Assembly (NCBI GenBank): GCA_019155205.2
Contig: JAHNZQ020000004.1
Location: 1,158,135-1,222,134, forward strand
DNA from: Gracilaria vermiculophylla
Taxonomy: Eukaryota; Rhodophyta; Florideophyceae; Gracilariales; Gracilariaceae
Length of the DNA: 64,000 nt
Direction of reading: 5' to 3'
Below, piece after piece: positions 41,644 to 51,875 of this stretch; the stretch's first letter is position 1; every line of letters begins with the position of its first letter. Under the pieces are notes generated by a model. That model did not search any database and was not told the DNA's origin. It saw nothing but the letters and a program-made list of their open reading frames with translations. The position numbers were made by a program, and so were the translations under genes.

Positions 41644-42969
41644 TCACGACGCGCGCCCCCGCGCAGCACGCCGTTGCTGCCGTCGCGTCGCGCCTGTCAC
41701 GAGCGCTATCAGCGCGCCCAGCCGCGCCGTCCGACCGCCGCAGCCCGCCGGCTCGGCCGTCGTCGTCGTGTGCTCCACGCGCAGGTCCTTGAAACTCGTC
41801 GGGCGCGCCATCCGCTTCGACTTGCGCCGCTCCGCGTACGGCTCCGACGACCGCCGCACGCGCGCAGACCCCGAGCGCGCGCGCAGCCTGGCCTCCGCCC
41901 TTTCCTTCAAGCTCTTCTTCTCCTTCACCCGATCCGCCCGTTCTCTCGTGCCTTTGTCTTCGTGAGTGATTCGCGTCTTGACTGATGGATCTTCGCTCTC
42001 CTCCTTCGCCGCCGCAACTTTTAGTACCCGCGTCCGCATCCAGTTGCCCGCGTCCAAATCGCTCCCGTCCTTCGCCAGCTTCAGGTCGTTGCACAGCCCG
42101 TTACACCTGTGCTTCGCGAAGAATTCCTCCACCCCCATGATCCCCAGGTCTGTCGCCCCGAACGTCGCCCCGCTCACCGAGTGCACGCACGGGTCGGTCA
42201 GCACGTATCCATTCCCACTGCGCACCCCTTGAATATCGCTCACCATAATCGTTCCGCCAGAGTCAACCCACGACCAGTGTGCAAACGCAGCCGGAAAATT
42301 CGCTCGCACCTGATGGTTGTGCTCACCGTCATTGTTGAGAAACTTTGTGAACTTCCCATCCAGATATTCTTCAACGGTGCCAATCGCACCGTTGTACAGC
42401 ACGGCGTCCAACGAAAGCTTCTTGAACAAGTGATGCAGCACCGGAAATTTTTCCTGCGGAATGTTACCCAACGTGCACTCCCTGGTCACAACAAGCTTGA
42501 TAGCGGGTAAGATATCTACCTGTTTGTTTGTTCCAAGCGAGCACCACTTTTCAAGAATGCTGGACGTGATTTCATGTTTCCGCACCGTGTTGTCTGCCTC
42601 CACTTCGCACACGCGAGTTCTTTCGCTCATCGTGCGGCACAAGTAGGCACCCGTGGCCATTTGAAGCTTGACCACCACCGGCATGTGGCTTTTGAGCCGC
42701 CCGTTTTCAAGGCGCTCGAGCATCCGCCCCTCAAACGCCAGTCGTTGCCCCCCAGCTGAGAATGGAAACACATCGAATTGTACAATAAATTGCGATGAAT
42801 CTAGTTCTGCCTCACAGTACAGTTCGAAAAGAGGCTCACGTAGTGTTCGAGTTATCATGCGATACCCATCGGCGATGATATCTTTTTGAGAGTGCGCAGA
42901 TGGAGGGTCTTCAAAAGCTGGAATAATATCGGACGATGACATCCTTCTAATCGTTCCGGATGAGTCCAT
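41644..42969 (-). CDS. Alpha-kinase (MHCK/eEF2K-type atypical protein kinase)
   Basis: 441 aa from ATG 42969. The alpha-kinase domain covers about 55-300: VVVKLQ with Lys101 as the probable ATP-binding Lys, TVEEYLDGKFTKFLNNDG (200-214), the catalytic block AAFAHWSWVDSGGTIMVSDIQGV (227-249), the DP-containing LTDPCVHS, the nucleotide loop FGATDLGIMGVEEFF (270-284) and the zinc site K-H-R-C-N-G-L-C (287-293). All family landmarks look intact, so activity is expected. Alpha-kinases phosphorylate Ser/Thr, often in helices; the eEF2K and myosin heavy-chain kinases are the best known. The last 140 residues are very basic and disordered (KSLKERAEARLRARS) and GC-rich. No calmodulin site or WD repeat is seen, so the substrate is open. 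Confidence 0.88.
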   Translation of the reverse strand: MDSSGTIRRMSSSDIIPAFEDPPSAHSQKDIIADGYRMITRTLREPLFELYCEAELDSSQFIVQFDVFPFSAGGQRLAFEGRMLERLENGRLKSHMPVVVKLQMATGAYLCRTMSERTRVCEVEADNTVRKHEITSSILEKWCSLGTNKQVDILPAIKLVVTRECTLGNIPQEKFPVLHHLFKKLSLDAVLYNGAIGTVEEYLDGKFTKFLNNDGEHNHQVRANFPAAFAHWSWVDSGGTIMVSDIQGVRSGNGYVLTDPCVHSVSGATFGATDLGIMGVEEFFAKHRCNGLCNDLKLAKDGSDLDAGNWMRTRVLKVAAAKEESEDPSVKTRITHEDKGTRERADRVKEKKSLKERAEARLRARSGSARVRRSSEPYAERRKSKRMARPTSFKDLRVEHTTTTAEPAGCGGRTARLGALIALVTGATRRQQRRAARGRAS

Positions 42970-43906
42970 AATAATTCGGCCTTGTCCCGTCAGGGTGCAG
43001 ATGTGGCTCTGAATAGCTATGAGGGTATGCAATTCGCTCTATACCTCATCTGAAGCGGCGCAAGCTGCATGGCACACACATGCAGAGCTGTTTGATTAGT
43101 GTAGTGTATTAGCTAGTAGAGCCATTTCTGCGTTGTTTCTAACGCACAATCGTTCGAATCATCACCACGTAACCTTCGTCCCTAACGTTACACATTAGGC
43201 TGTGAGCCGCTCTTGACTGCTCTTGGTGTCGCAGGGTGTGGGCCACTGACAAACGCCAAGTCAAAGCGCGGCACTAATCACTTGCATGGGGCCATCGGCT
43301 CGAAGTGTCGATGTTTGGGTGGCTTGGGTGAAAGTAGTGCGAGAAATCAAAGGCCCAGTCACGGAAGGTGTCGGGAGCAATCGTTAAAGAATGTGGTCGT
43401 TACCGGGCTCAACGTAGCCCGACAGTGAGTTCTAGAGTCGAAGCCCCAGCGCACTTGGCTATTTCCTGTCCACATCTCTGACTATATCTTACAGGCTAGC
43501 CCTTCACTGATCTCATGAAGCCAGTAATTGACGCTTCAGAATAGGACAGACAAGTCATGAAGCTGCCAGCAAGGGAAGATACGGCGATTACGCACATTGC
43601 GAGAAGGAATCGACATCGATCTCGTTCAAGTTAGCAAGGCTGCGAACGAGAGGTGAATTCGGTCGAGGACCCGATTCAGGACTCGTATCGCCGTGTCGAA
43701 GGAGAAACGTGAGCTCCTTAAGGACTGCGCGAGCGACTGAATTAGTTACGTCAGATGCTCGACAGACGTCGCCAGGCGGGTGGGAGTCTTTGAACCCAAA
43801 GTGATATAAGGCGGGCTGCGAGGGTAGCTTTCGTTTCACCCAACTTTGACGAGTACGGTGTGGCTTTTTGCAAGTTGAGATAAACCGGATTTTGATCGTG
43901 TGAAAG
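42970..43906. other. Divergent intergenic region
   Basis: Upstream of the alpha-kinase (minus) and of the repeat protein (plus). A minus-strand frame at 43588-43770 reads plausibly (AVLKELTFLLRHGDTSPESG) but has no nearby ATG and overlaps the plus gene's upstream region; I do not annotate it as a gene. Confidence 0.4.
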
Positions 43907-45574
43907 ATGCAATCCTTATCGACTCGAGTGCAGCGCCGTGCCGTCCCGTTGAAACCAGTGGATGTATCTGATACATATGGGTTCAAGGCCGCCCTGTATG
44001 TGATCAATGCCCTGAACAAGCGAGCAGGTGAATCAGCGTACACGGAACAGGAGGCACGAGTCAAGGTGGCTAATTTGATTCAAGACAGCGACATCGGCAA
44101 GCTATCTTTGCTGCTGCGTCAATGGTACTCCGAGGATGACTACGATGAAGCAACGGTCAAGGAACTCATGCCTGAGTTGGCAAATCGCATTCTGTCTAAT
44201 GACTTATCGAGATACGAACAACGAGCGACTGTGAACGATATCGAATGGAGCGCGTTGGCCACCGCATTCAAGTGCTGCATTGCAATCAAGATGATACGAA
44301 GCCTGAGCGGAAAAGGAAACGGATGGAAGATTGCGGTGCCAACACCGCAAATATTTGGACAAAACGCTAGCAGAGACGATGAAGACACGCCGTGTGTGTT
44401 CATGGTGTGCCAGGTGGTGCAAGGGGTTTCAAGGTACGTGGCCCTAATCCCTAACAGCCAACCGATTTTCAGGCCGGGCCGCGCTCTTGTCGTCAGCCGG
44501 TCGGCGTACGAGGCGAGGGCTGGGAAACAAAAAGGTAAGCACTTGATGGTTGTCGTGGTTGGTCGCAAATATGCATGCGTCGCACAATTGCGTTGCGTTG
44601 CCTAACCAACACAAATCTGTGGACCTGACGCGTGTTACGGCGATGCAGAGGAAACTGTCGTGGCAACGTCAACAGGGTCAATCGAGACGAGTGAGGGGGC
44701 TGCAGCACGCGTGACGCGAGAGGTGTCAGAAGCACGCGAGACGAGCGAGACGACCGAAGTGCGCGGGACAAGCGCCACGGCAGAAGTGCGCGAGACAGGC
44801 GCGACGGCAGAAGCGCGCGAGACAAGCGCGACGACGGAAGTGCGCGAGCCAAGCGGGACGGCAGAAGCGCGCGAGACAAGCGCGACGACGGAAGTGCGCG
44901 AGAGGAGCAAGACGGCAGAATTGGGCGATGCGGAAAAGGCAGCAAAGGCACGCAAAGCGGCTGAGATGGCAGATGTGCGCGAGGCTACAGAGGCGGCGAC
45001 CCAAGTACGCGAGTCGAGTGATTCGGTGATGGCCAGCGAGACGAAGACGAATGAGGTTGATGAAGCTCGCGATGTGGGCGAAGCCACAGAAGCTAAGAGC
45101 GAAAGTGGAGAGCCGCCAGTTGATGAAGAGCCGATGCCGTTGCAAAGTTTTCAGACGCGTCATAACAGGTCCGTAAGGCTGGAGAGGAAGGTGTCGTTCA
45201 ACGAAGAAAGTGAGACGAATGGCGCCAAAAAGGCTGATGTTGTGCACGCAGTAGGATACTTGGGTGGGGCAGAGACGGATGGAGAGGACGGGGGTGCCAC
45301 AGAGCCGGCCAGCAGCGAGGGTGGATCGGAAGCCGGCGAAGGCGGGAAGACGGCGATAAAGGCCATCGGGTACGTGGACGAGCAGCTGTTGTTGAACATC
45401 GAGGATCTCAAGCTGCTCAGCGGCCACATCTCGGTGGCGGGTGAGAACGGAAAAGATGGCATGACGGAGCCGCTGCTGGACGAGGGGTCGGTGATGTACG
45501 AGATGCGGCTGCTGTTCCAGAGAGCGTTCCCGGAGGCGCGGCGCAATAGGGGCAACGCCAACTTCCTAAATTAG
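43907..45574 (+). CDS. Unrecognised protein with 9-residue charged repeats (two exons)
   Basis: Exons 43907-44534 and 44649-45574 give 517 aa. The 114-nt intron has GTAAGC, GCCTAAC (44600-44606) and GATGCAG. Without splicing, the stop falls inside the branch site. Residues 1-209 look like a folded domain (DTYGFKAALYVINALNKRAGE, WSALATAFKCCIAIKMI, CVFMVCQVVQGVSRYVALIP). The pattern faintly recalls OTU-type cysteine proteases, but no catalytic DGxC is visible. Residues about 220-300 are Glu/Arg/Thr/Ala repeats of nine residues (TAEVRETGA, TAEARETSA, TTEVREPSG...), likely a long helix. The C-terminal third is acidic and has LERKVSFNEESE and a final conserved-looking LLNIEDLKLLSGH...MYEMRLLFQRAF. 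Function unknown. Confidence 0.7.
44727..44930 (+). repeat. About seven degenerate 27-nt coding repeats
   Basis: Units of 27 nt of the form ACGGCAGAAGTGCGCGAGAC plus seven more bases, encoding T-A/T-E-V/A-R-E-T-x-A/G. The high DNA-level identity points to recent tandem duplication or ongoing slippage. Confidence 0.8.
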
Positions 45575-46034
45575 ACGGTCCGGTGCGTAGGGGGCGCTGG
45601 CGCCAACGATACGCTGTGGCGCGGCCGCTGTGGGTTACGCGTGTAAGGCTGCAGGGCGGTGGCTCGCTGGCGCGTGCGGTCACGCGACGTACGGCGCTGC
45701 CAGCGGGCACAGCGCCCGGCGCCGCGCGCGCTGGCGAATGGCTCGTTACGTGTGGGCCCAACTACCCTGCACCAACCCCCCCCTCTCCCCACTCCCCGCT
45801 GCCCGCTGCTCGGCGCCGCCGCCGTTTAATGGCGCCGTGCGCCACAACGCCTCCGGCGCTTCTGAAGACCCTCGTCCTCCCGCGCGTAGCACACGCTCGA
45901 CACCCCTCCCACCCTGCGCTCAGCGCCAGTGCCCCTTCTCCTGCCAAGTCATAAAATACCACCCTGTTCCCGTCCACCGCCCGCCGCCCCCGCCCGACTC
46001 TCCCACCGCAGTTTCCTCCCTCCCTTCCCCCTTC
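45575..46034. other. GC-rich upstream region of 5-phosphatase gene
   Basis: The 5-phosphatase frame is open back to 45630, but the 135 extra residues are Pro/Arg/Ala-rich and look like translated promoter. C-tracts occur at 45777-45790. Confidence 0.5.
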
Positions 46035-48185
46035 ATGCAGCCCTTCCGCATCGGCCTCGTCACATGGAACGTCGGTGGAGCCCCCCCGGGCATCCCTGTC
46101 AACACTCACAAACTGCTCGCATGCGCCAAGCACAACCACGTCGTCGTCGTCGGCCTGCAGGAGGTCGCCGTCGGCCGCCGCGGCTGGAAGAACCACCTCA
46201 TCCGCGCACTCGGTCCCGACTGGCTATACGCGGGCGGTGAGGCCTACGCTGGCATGCGTCTCAAGGTCTTTGTCAGGAAGAATGAGTTCGGCAGACCAAT
46301 CATTTCGGTGACCCCCACCGGCATGCGCGTGGGAGCAGGCGTGGCCGACCGCTGGCCGAACAAGGGCGCCGTCGCCGTCGGCATGCGCTTTGGCCGCTTC
46401 TGCCGCGTCGTCTTTATCGTCGCCCACCTCGCCGCCAATGAGGAGCGCCTGCAGAGCCGTCAGGATGACTGGCGTGTTATTCTGCGCAGACTTGACCGCG
46501 ACGAGTTTTTGCGTCGAAATGCAGACCATGTCATTCCCGTCCCCCTCTTCCACCGCTACGATCACGTTTTCGTATTGGGCGACCTTAATTATCGCGTCGT
46601 CGCCCCCGGTTCCACCAAGGAAGATCGCGTACAGTGGGTCAAGGAACGCGTTGAAGCCCGCGACTGGCGCGCTTTGATTGACGTTGACCAGCTCACCAAG
46701 GAGCGTCTTGGCGGCAACGTGTTTGCGGACTTCGAGGAGGCCGACATTTCGTTTGCACCAACGTTTAAGATTGTTCCGCAATCCGGCCACTATAGCAACC
46801 ATCGCATCCCGAGCTACTGTGACAGAATTCTGTGGCACTCTCTGCCAGCCAGAGTTGAACTGGTCACATGTCTTCAGTACCAAGCGCTCAGCAACTTCAA
46901 GCAAAGTGATCATATTCCCGTGTACGGTGCGTTTGAGCTGCGCGTGCCTACGTTGTCTTCGCCGGATCCACCTATGCGGACGCCAGACGGTTATCGCATT
47001 GTGTTCGAGTTCATGTTGGTTCGTTTTATCAAGGGTGCGCGCCCTTTTGTGAAGCGTGATTCGTTTGAGGATGCCCCTCATTCAATGCGTCGTATTATCA
47101 CCCCTCACCCTCTGAAAAGTTCATCTTCCAAATCTCTGCGTTCCTCAAGGATTCGAAACCTTTTGCAACACATCTCAGCCGATGACGCAGAAGAGTTTGT
47201 TGACGGGGAACATGTGGACGACGTCGAAGATTTAGATGTAGATGACGCAGATTCCTCATCATCTCTGTCATCGGAGGACCCCGACGATTTCGTAACATTG
47301 GAAGAAGTACCCGACGACAGTCCTGATGAAGGGTTCGAATACCGATTTCTAGACGCCGAGAGTGCAAACTTGGAGAACAAGTCTTCCAGCGACAGCTATG
47401 GGTACAACATTGACTTATTGCAAACCCTCGAATCATGCGCCTCCAGGTCAGTTCTTTCGACGCCCACTACATCAAATGACCTCGCGCACATGGGCGAGGA
47501 AGTGCAGCATGAGCCAAACTCGAGAACTGCGGGTGAGAAGTCACTGCAGGCTAAAGTATGGAACGATGGTAAACGCGGACGAACACCAGGTCCGAGTCCG
47601 GAGCCTCATGCGAATAGTGGGCCAAGAAAGCGAGATTCATTGTCTCGGCAAGTGTCTGAGAGCGTTGAAAGAAGAAGACTACCCAGTGCCGCCAGGAGGC
47701 CGCGACTCAATGCCTTAAGGATGGAGGTACATGGTCAAGGTATATTCTTGAAACGAGATCGAATCTACAGTATAGGCCTTCCGAAACGCACCTCTGGGTC
47801 TCGTGAACGCATCGGAGATACTCTTCCAGTAATTCCGTTACTTCCCGTCAAAACCCTCGAAGAACTGAAGTACCGACACATTCTTCTTGAGTTTGCGAAG
47901 AAAAAGTCACGGGTCGGAAAGTCAGGAGTGCTTCCAATGCGTGAGCTTTTGCCCTATGCTGGGGAGTTCTATGCATTTGAAATGGCCTTAACTAAATATG
48001 GACGCCCTGTGGCCACTGTTGAGGCATGCGTACAGATGACGGTAAGCGATTCTGAGTACTGGGTTGACTCTAGAGGTCGGGTGGTTAGAAATAGGAACGG
48101 TGACTCCATTCGAACGTATAACGGGGACCTTCCAGTTCGACAGAAGACGCATGCTCGAAGCAAGCAGGATCCTCGCTGGAGATAG
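46035..48185 (+). CDS. Inositol polyphosphate 5-phosphatase
   Basis: 716 aa from ATG 46035. The catalytic domain fills residues 1-305: WNVGG (10-14), VVVGLQEV (Mg-binding Glu), HLAANEERLQSRQDDW, the GDLNYRV motif (about 182-188), SFAPTFK, PSYCDRILW (about 259-267) and QSDHIPVYGAFEL (about 291). All catalytic residues of the endonuclease/exonuclease/phosphatase fold are present. It should remove the 5-phosphate from phosphoinositides such as PI(4,5)P2 or from soluble inositol phosphates. Residues 305-640 contain an acidic Ser-rich linker (DVEDLDVDDADSSSSLSSED) and basic patches. The last 80 residues (KTLEELKYRHILLEFAKKK, GEFYAFEMALTKYG) look folded. No SAC1, SH2 or RhoGAP domain was recognised. 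Confidence 0.92.
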   Translation: MQPFRIGLVTWNVGGAPPGIPVNTHKLLACAKHNHVVVVGLQEVAVGRRGWKNHLIRALGPDWLYAGGEAYAGMRLKVFVRKNEFGRPIISVTPTGMRVGAGVADRWPNKGAVAVGMRFGRFCRVVFIVAHLAANEERLQSRQDDWRVILRRLDRDEFLRRNADHVIPVPLFHRYDHVFVLGDLNYRVVAPGSTKEDRVQWVKERVEARDWRALIDVDQLTKERLGGNVFADFEEADISFAPTFKIVPQSGHYSNHRIPSYCDRILWHSLPARVELVTCLQYQALSNFKQSDHIPVYGAFELRVPTLSSPDPPMRTPDGYRIVFEFMLVRFIKGARPFVKRDSFEDAPHSMRRIITPHPLKSSSSKSLRSSRIRNLLQHISADDAEEFVDGEHVDDVEDLDVDDADSSSSLSSEDPDDFVTLEEVPDDSPDEGFEYRFLDAESANLENKSSSDSYGYNIDLLQTLESCASRSVLSTPTTSNDLAHMGEEVQHEPNSRTAGEKSLQAKVWNDGKRGRTPGPSPEPHANSGPRKRDSLSRQVSESVERRRLPSAARRPRLNALRMEVHGQGIFLKRDRIYSIGLPKRTSGSRERIGDTLPVIPLLPVKTLEELKYRHILLEFAKKKSRVGKSGVLPMRELLPYAGEFYAFEMALTKYGRPVATVEACVQMTVSDSEYWVDSRGRVVRNRNGDSIRTYNGDLPVRQKTHARSKQDPRWR

Positions 48186-48839
48186 CAGCGGCTCGCAGGG
48201 GCACAGGACGCCCTCTGTTTTGTTGAAATTGTAGATAGATGTAAGGAACACTTTGGACATGCTGACCGCAACCTTCGCTTGTGACCCTGGCAGGTTTTAA
48301 AAGTGTTCTACTTAGAAGCAGAATTTGCGCTAGTGAAGATGGAAATTATGTCTAAAAGGTTTTCTTGTGGTCGCCATGCAAAAGGGTTGTTGAGCATGAG
48401 GTTCTCGATTCGTTGGCATACGGCGAAAGTCATCCATACTCTTGGAGGAAGACCCCCTTAGATTAAAGGGAACAAACTGAAGCGTCAGCACTCGGGACCC
48501 GTGCGATAAGCTGGTATTCAGGTAGAGTCTCGGTCTGCGTACCGGTCTCGAGTTCGGGTGTAGAGTGCGCAACGATTCTGGCTGTTTTTTGGGCAATCAG
48601 TTGCAGTCGATGAATACCTTTTATAACGCAACCCAACGCAATGACAAATGCACCTCTTGGACGCAAGATTGTCGAGACTGTTAGAAAGACAGTGCAGGGG
48701 CATGAAACCCATTTGCGCAGAGAGACCACGAAGACTTCACCTCTCCCTACTCATGATCATCAAGTTCTATCTCTGGAATGGTAGGCGGGTTCAGAGGTAG
48801 GCTTCTCTGTAAAAAAAAAGACAGGCGCTTGCGATCAGT

Positions 48840-48872
48840 GTCATGACTTGGCATGTCAAGTCAAGTCATGAC
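48840..48872. repeat. 11-bp perfect inverted repeat around an 11-bp spacer
   Basis: GTCATGACTTG (48840-48850) and its exact complement CAAGTCATGAC (48862-48872) flank GCATGTCAAGT. An inner GACTTG/CAAGTC pair overlaps it, so two alternative hairpins are possible. The arms contain TGACTTG and GTCATGAC, which resemble paired bZIP-type sites. It could act as a protein-binding site or an RNA 3' hairpin of the 5-phosphatase side. Confidence 0.6.
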
Positions 48873-51124
48873 AAATAAAATTTTTGTTGCGAGGGAAGCG
48901 ACGGTTTTTCGAACCTCGCTATATGGGTCACTGGGTCTTGTGATGTACTATTTTAAAGCTCTTTTTTCCACTTGTGGAACAGTTGCTACCGAGTATAGCA
49001 GCCAATCGTACCATTGTACTCTGTGGGATCTAGTCGTCTCCCTTCTCGGGAGACCAAATATTTGGCGACCGGTGCGTTCAGTTTCATTGCCAAACGCTGC
49101 TAGTGAATGTCTGGTGAACCCAAGTACCTTACCTTCTTGAAAGCGCGGCCATCAATACCCTTGTCTGAAAGATGAAAAAATAATTCTGTGCCTCGATCCA
49201 AAGTACAGCCACTAAAACCGTTGTTTCAAATCTATTTGTGAAGTACTAAAGGTACTGTGCACAAAGTGATTACGTATGTAATATCATTTTGCCACCAGCA
49301 CTCTTTATCAGAAAGAATCTGTGCATCGTGAAACAATTTGCCGTCCCCATGGACACCAACGCCCATACATCAGCTCTTGTCTCAACATGTTCTTTCTCTG
49401 CGGACGACTGTTTCTCCATCCTTCGAAAAGAAAAGAAGGAATGTCTTCATTATCAACAGCGTCATCCGCAGATCTGCAGACCAACACACGTTGGCAGTCA
49501 AAGTATTGTCAATACTGCGCGAACATTCATTCCACGAAAACTGACATGTATCCAATATTCTCCAAGTATTTGATGTCAGAATGCTCAAATTCGCTTTCGC
49601 CACACATGTATGAACTATGCTTTCCGGAAAGCTTGGCAAGCTTTCTACTCCATTCCATTGACTTTCTGTTTTTCTTCTTGCGGTACTTATGCACAAGCCG
49701 ATAATTGTCCTTGGCACACCCGCTGCATTTCCTCGCTCAGGCCCGATTTTGTTGGCGAGCAGTCACGTTCCCCAGATGACCACCGCTCGCATCAACACCT
49801 TGTTGGTGCCCGAATGAGAAAGAGAAGAGCAATGAAATGAAAACATTGGAGATAACGATGCCCTTCGTTATTTTGGGAATAGAAGAAACCATAGTCGGGT
49901 GGACCTCACGCACACGCTTTGACGTTAATGTGGTGAGAGAAAGCGCGATGTGATAGTTCCGTTAACTCACCGCTCGCGGTTTTCAGCTTTGTGGGTCTCG
50001 GTTAGGCATGATCAACGCACGATTCGTACTGAAAGAGTTGGACGCCATAGTCCTAGTCGGGCCACACGATAAGCGTTCTTATTGGAATCGTGCACGAATG
50101 GTTTGAGGGTGACATTAGGAGAGAGCTTCATCCCCAAAATCTAGGAACGCCCATGGGATACTATCTAAATTTCCTCAAGTCCATCGGCCCACAATTGGGA
50201 CTTGAGCTTGATGAGTGTAAATGCTTGACGTCCCCTACACCAGCCTCACCCGTGAAATATTCCACGTGAGTGATGTACACTCGAGCCATTGAGCTTAGTG
50301 AAGAGGGGGGCTCTGTGCCTGAACTGTTAAGCCTAGGTTATTTTTATGATGGATGAGCCTAGTTTGGTGCACTGCTGAGTCAGTGCGGATGGAAGATGAT
50401 GTTCATTCGAATAAAAAAGTTGTTGTTGACGTCATTGAATCAGAAGTTTTGTCACAATCACGCTGTGTTTCGGGCGTCATTTTTGCCATGAGGGATAAGT
50501 TTTTTTTATTTTTGTTCCACTTGTTGGAATTCGATATCAGTTTTGGAAGCAGGCCCCTGACTTTGGACGGATATGCCAGTAGTAATTTATGACCTGAGTC
50601 CATTCCTTTCTTTGAAGACAAATCAAAAACAATGGACGTAAGGAAAGAAACGTTGGAGGTTTCGGCGTTTTTCACGGGAAAAGGACGGAGAGCGAATTTT
50701 GTAAGAGATCACCAGATGCTCCGCAATCGAGGGCGGTGGATGCTGGTGAGGGGTGTAGGAGAAGTAGAAAATAGGTAACGTAACTGTTCTATATCAAATG
50801 CGTCGGAAAATTTGTAATGCATCGTTTCATAGAATGGCTCTAAATGAAGGCTCGATTTCGTTCCCGAACGCGAGTTGCAAATTCCAACCAAAACAACACT
50901 CCGAAACCCTTTCCAATCCCAATCCGAAACGCTCGAGACAATTGACGCAGAGAACCTCCACAAAAATTTTACAACAGTTCTACGGTTCAGTACTGCTGTG
51001 CTGCCCTGCACAAATAAAGTTCATGGTTTGACAAACTTGTGCGTGAGCCGAGATGGCGAAGATGAAGTTGCCGTAGATTACCTTGCCGACAAGTATTTAA
51101 AAAAGAAACTCTCGGAGCGTGGTG

Positions 51125-51490
51125 ATGGAATTCGAGGTGGATTTGAGTGGCACGGTGAGAGTCGGCACTTTGCCCGAGCGCCACTTGACCGCAGAGTCGA
51201 TACTAAACGTTTTAAAAGCAAAGACCGAAGGCAGTCTTTGCTTGGAAAGTGCTGCAGAGCTGCATCCTGTTGTAGAGCTTGCTCTGCGCAGAAAAACGCT
51301 AGTGGAGCGCTTGAAAGAGACTTGCAAGCAGAGGCGCAAGATTGGCGCTTCTCGCGCTGCTCACAAACGCGCTTTGAATTTTAGTGGTCAAAATGAGTTG
51401 ATGTCAGGGTCGGCAGATGCAGCAAGCGATGGAATGGGAAGTGACGTCGACGGATCGTCTTTTGTTGATTCCAAAGCTTGGAATGGTTGA
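51125..51490 (+). CDS. Hypothetical helical protein
   Basis: 121 codons from ATG 51125 (MEFEVDLSGTVRVGTLPERH). The middle is a likely long amphipathic helix (ELHPVVELALRRKTLVERLKETCKQRRK), and the tail is acidic and Ser-rich. The composition is more protein-like than neighbouring ORFs. No family is recognised. The following ORF at 51630 could be its second exon through a weak GTTGAG donor, but no convincing branch site is present. Confidence 0.4.
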   Translation: MEFEVDLSGTVRVGTLPERHLTAESILNVLKAKTEGSLCLESAAELHPVVELALRRKTLVERLKETCKQRRKIGASRAAHKRALNFSGQNELMSGSADAASDGMGSDVDGSSFVDSKAWNG

Positions 51491-51629
51491 GTTCTGACAG
51501 AATTGTGTGGCCTCATGCAGGCTCTGTTGGCGCTGATGCCTGTTATTGGACACGAGCTTGGCACGCGCGACACATTAAAACTTTGAGCAAAAACAGTGCC
51601 GTTTGGGGCGCTACGGTGTTACTCTTACT

Positions 51630-51875
51630 ATGACGCTTGCTTTCTGGTTAAGAAGCCTAGATGAGGTAGACGAGAAGCTAAGACACGCAGCTTTCATGTG
51701 GCGTATCGAATGCCAAGAGTACTGCAGGGAAACGGAAATGGGGTCGGCTTCACTTGCTAAGTTCGGAGACACATTTTTGTGTACTTCAGAGCAGTTACTT
51801 TATATTCATCATCATCTCGATGACATCACGCATTCAATGAGCTCCGCAAAAGACTATTCATCACAAGTTAAATGA
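51630..51875 (+). CDS. Hypothetical short protein or exon
   Basis: 81 codons from ATG 51630. The sequence (SLDEVDEKLRHAAFMWRIE, LLYIHHHLDDITHSMSS) looks helical and non-random. It may be a separate small gene or the 3' exon of the ORF at 51125. Unsupported beyond composition. Confidence 0.3.
   Translation: MTLAFWLRSLDEVDEKLRHAAFMWRIECQEYCRETEMGSASLAKFGDTFLCTSEQLLYIHHHLDDITHSMSSAKDYSSQVK

Noticed and set aside
41534..42094. Plus- and minus-strand ORFs over the alpha-kinase tail
   Set aside because: They are GC-driven alternative frames of the kinase C-terminal region.
43588..44064. Minus-strand ORF of 158 codons with a plausible end
   Set aside because: It overlaps the start of the plus-strand gene at 43907, has no nearby ATG before the plausible part and no recognisable domain.
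43907..44534. OTU-type cysteine protease call for the first exon
   Set aside because: A faint pattern only; no DGxC or other catalytic residue could be identified.
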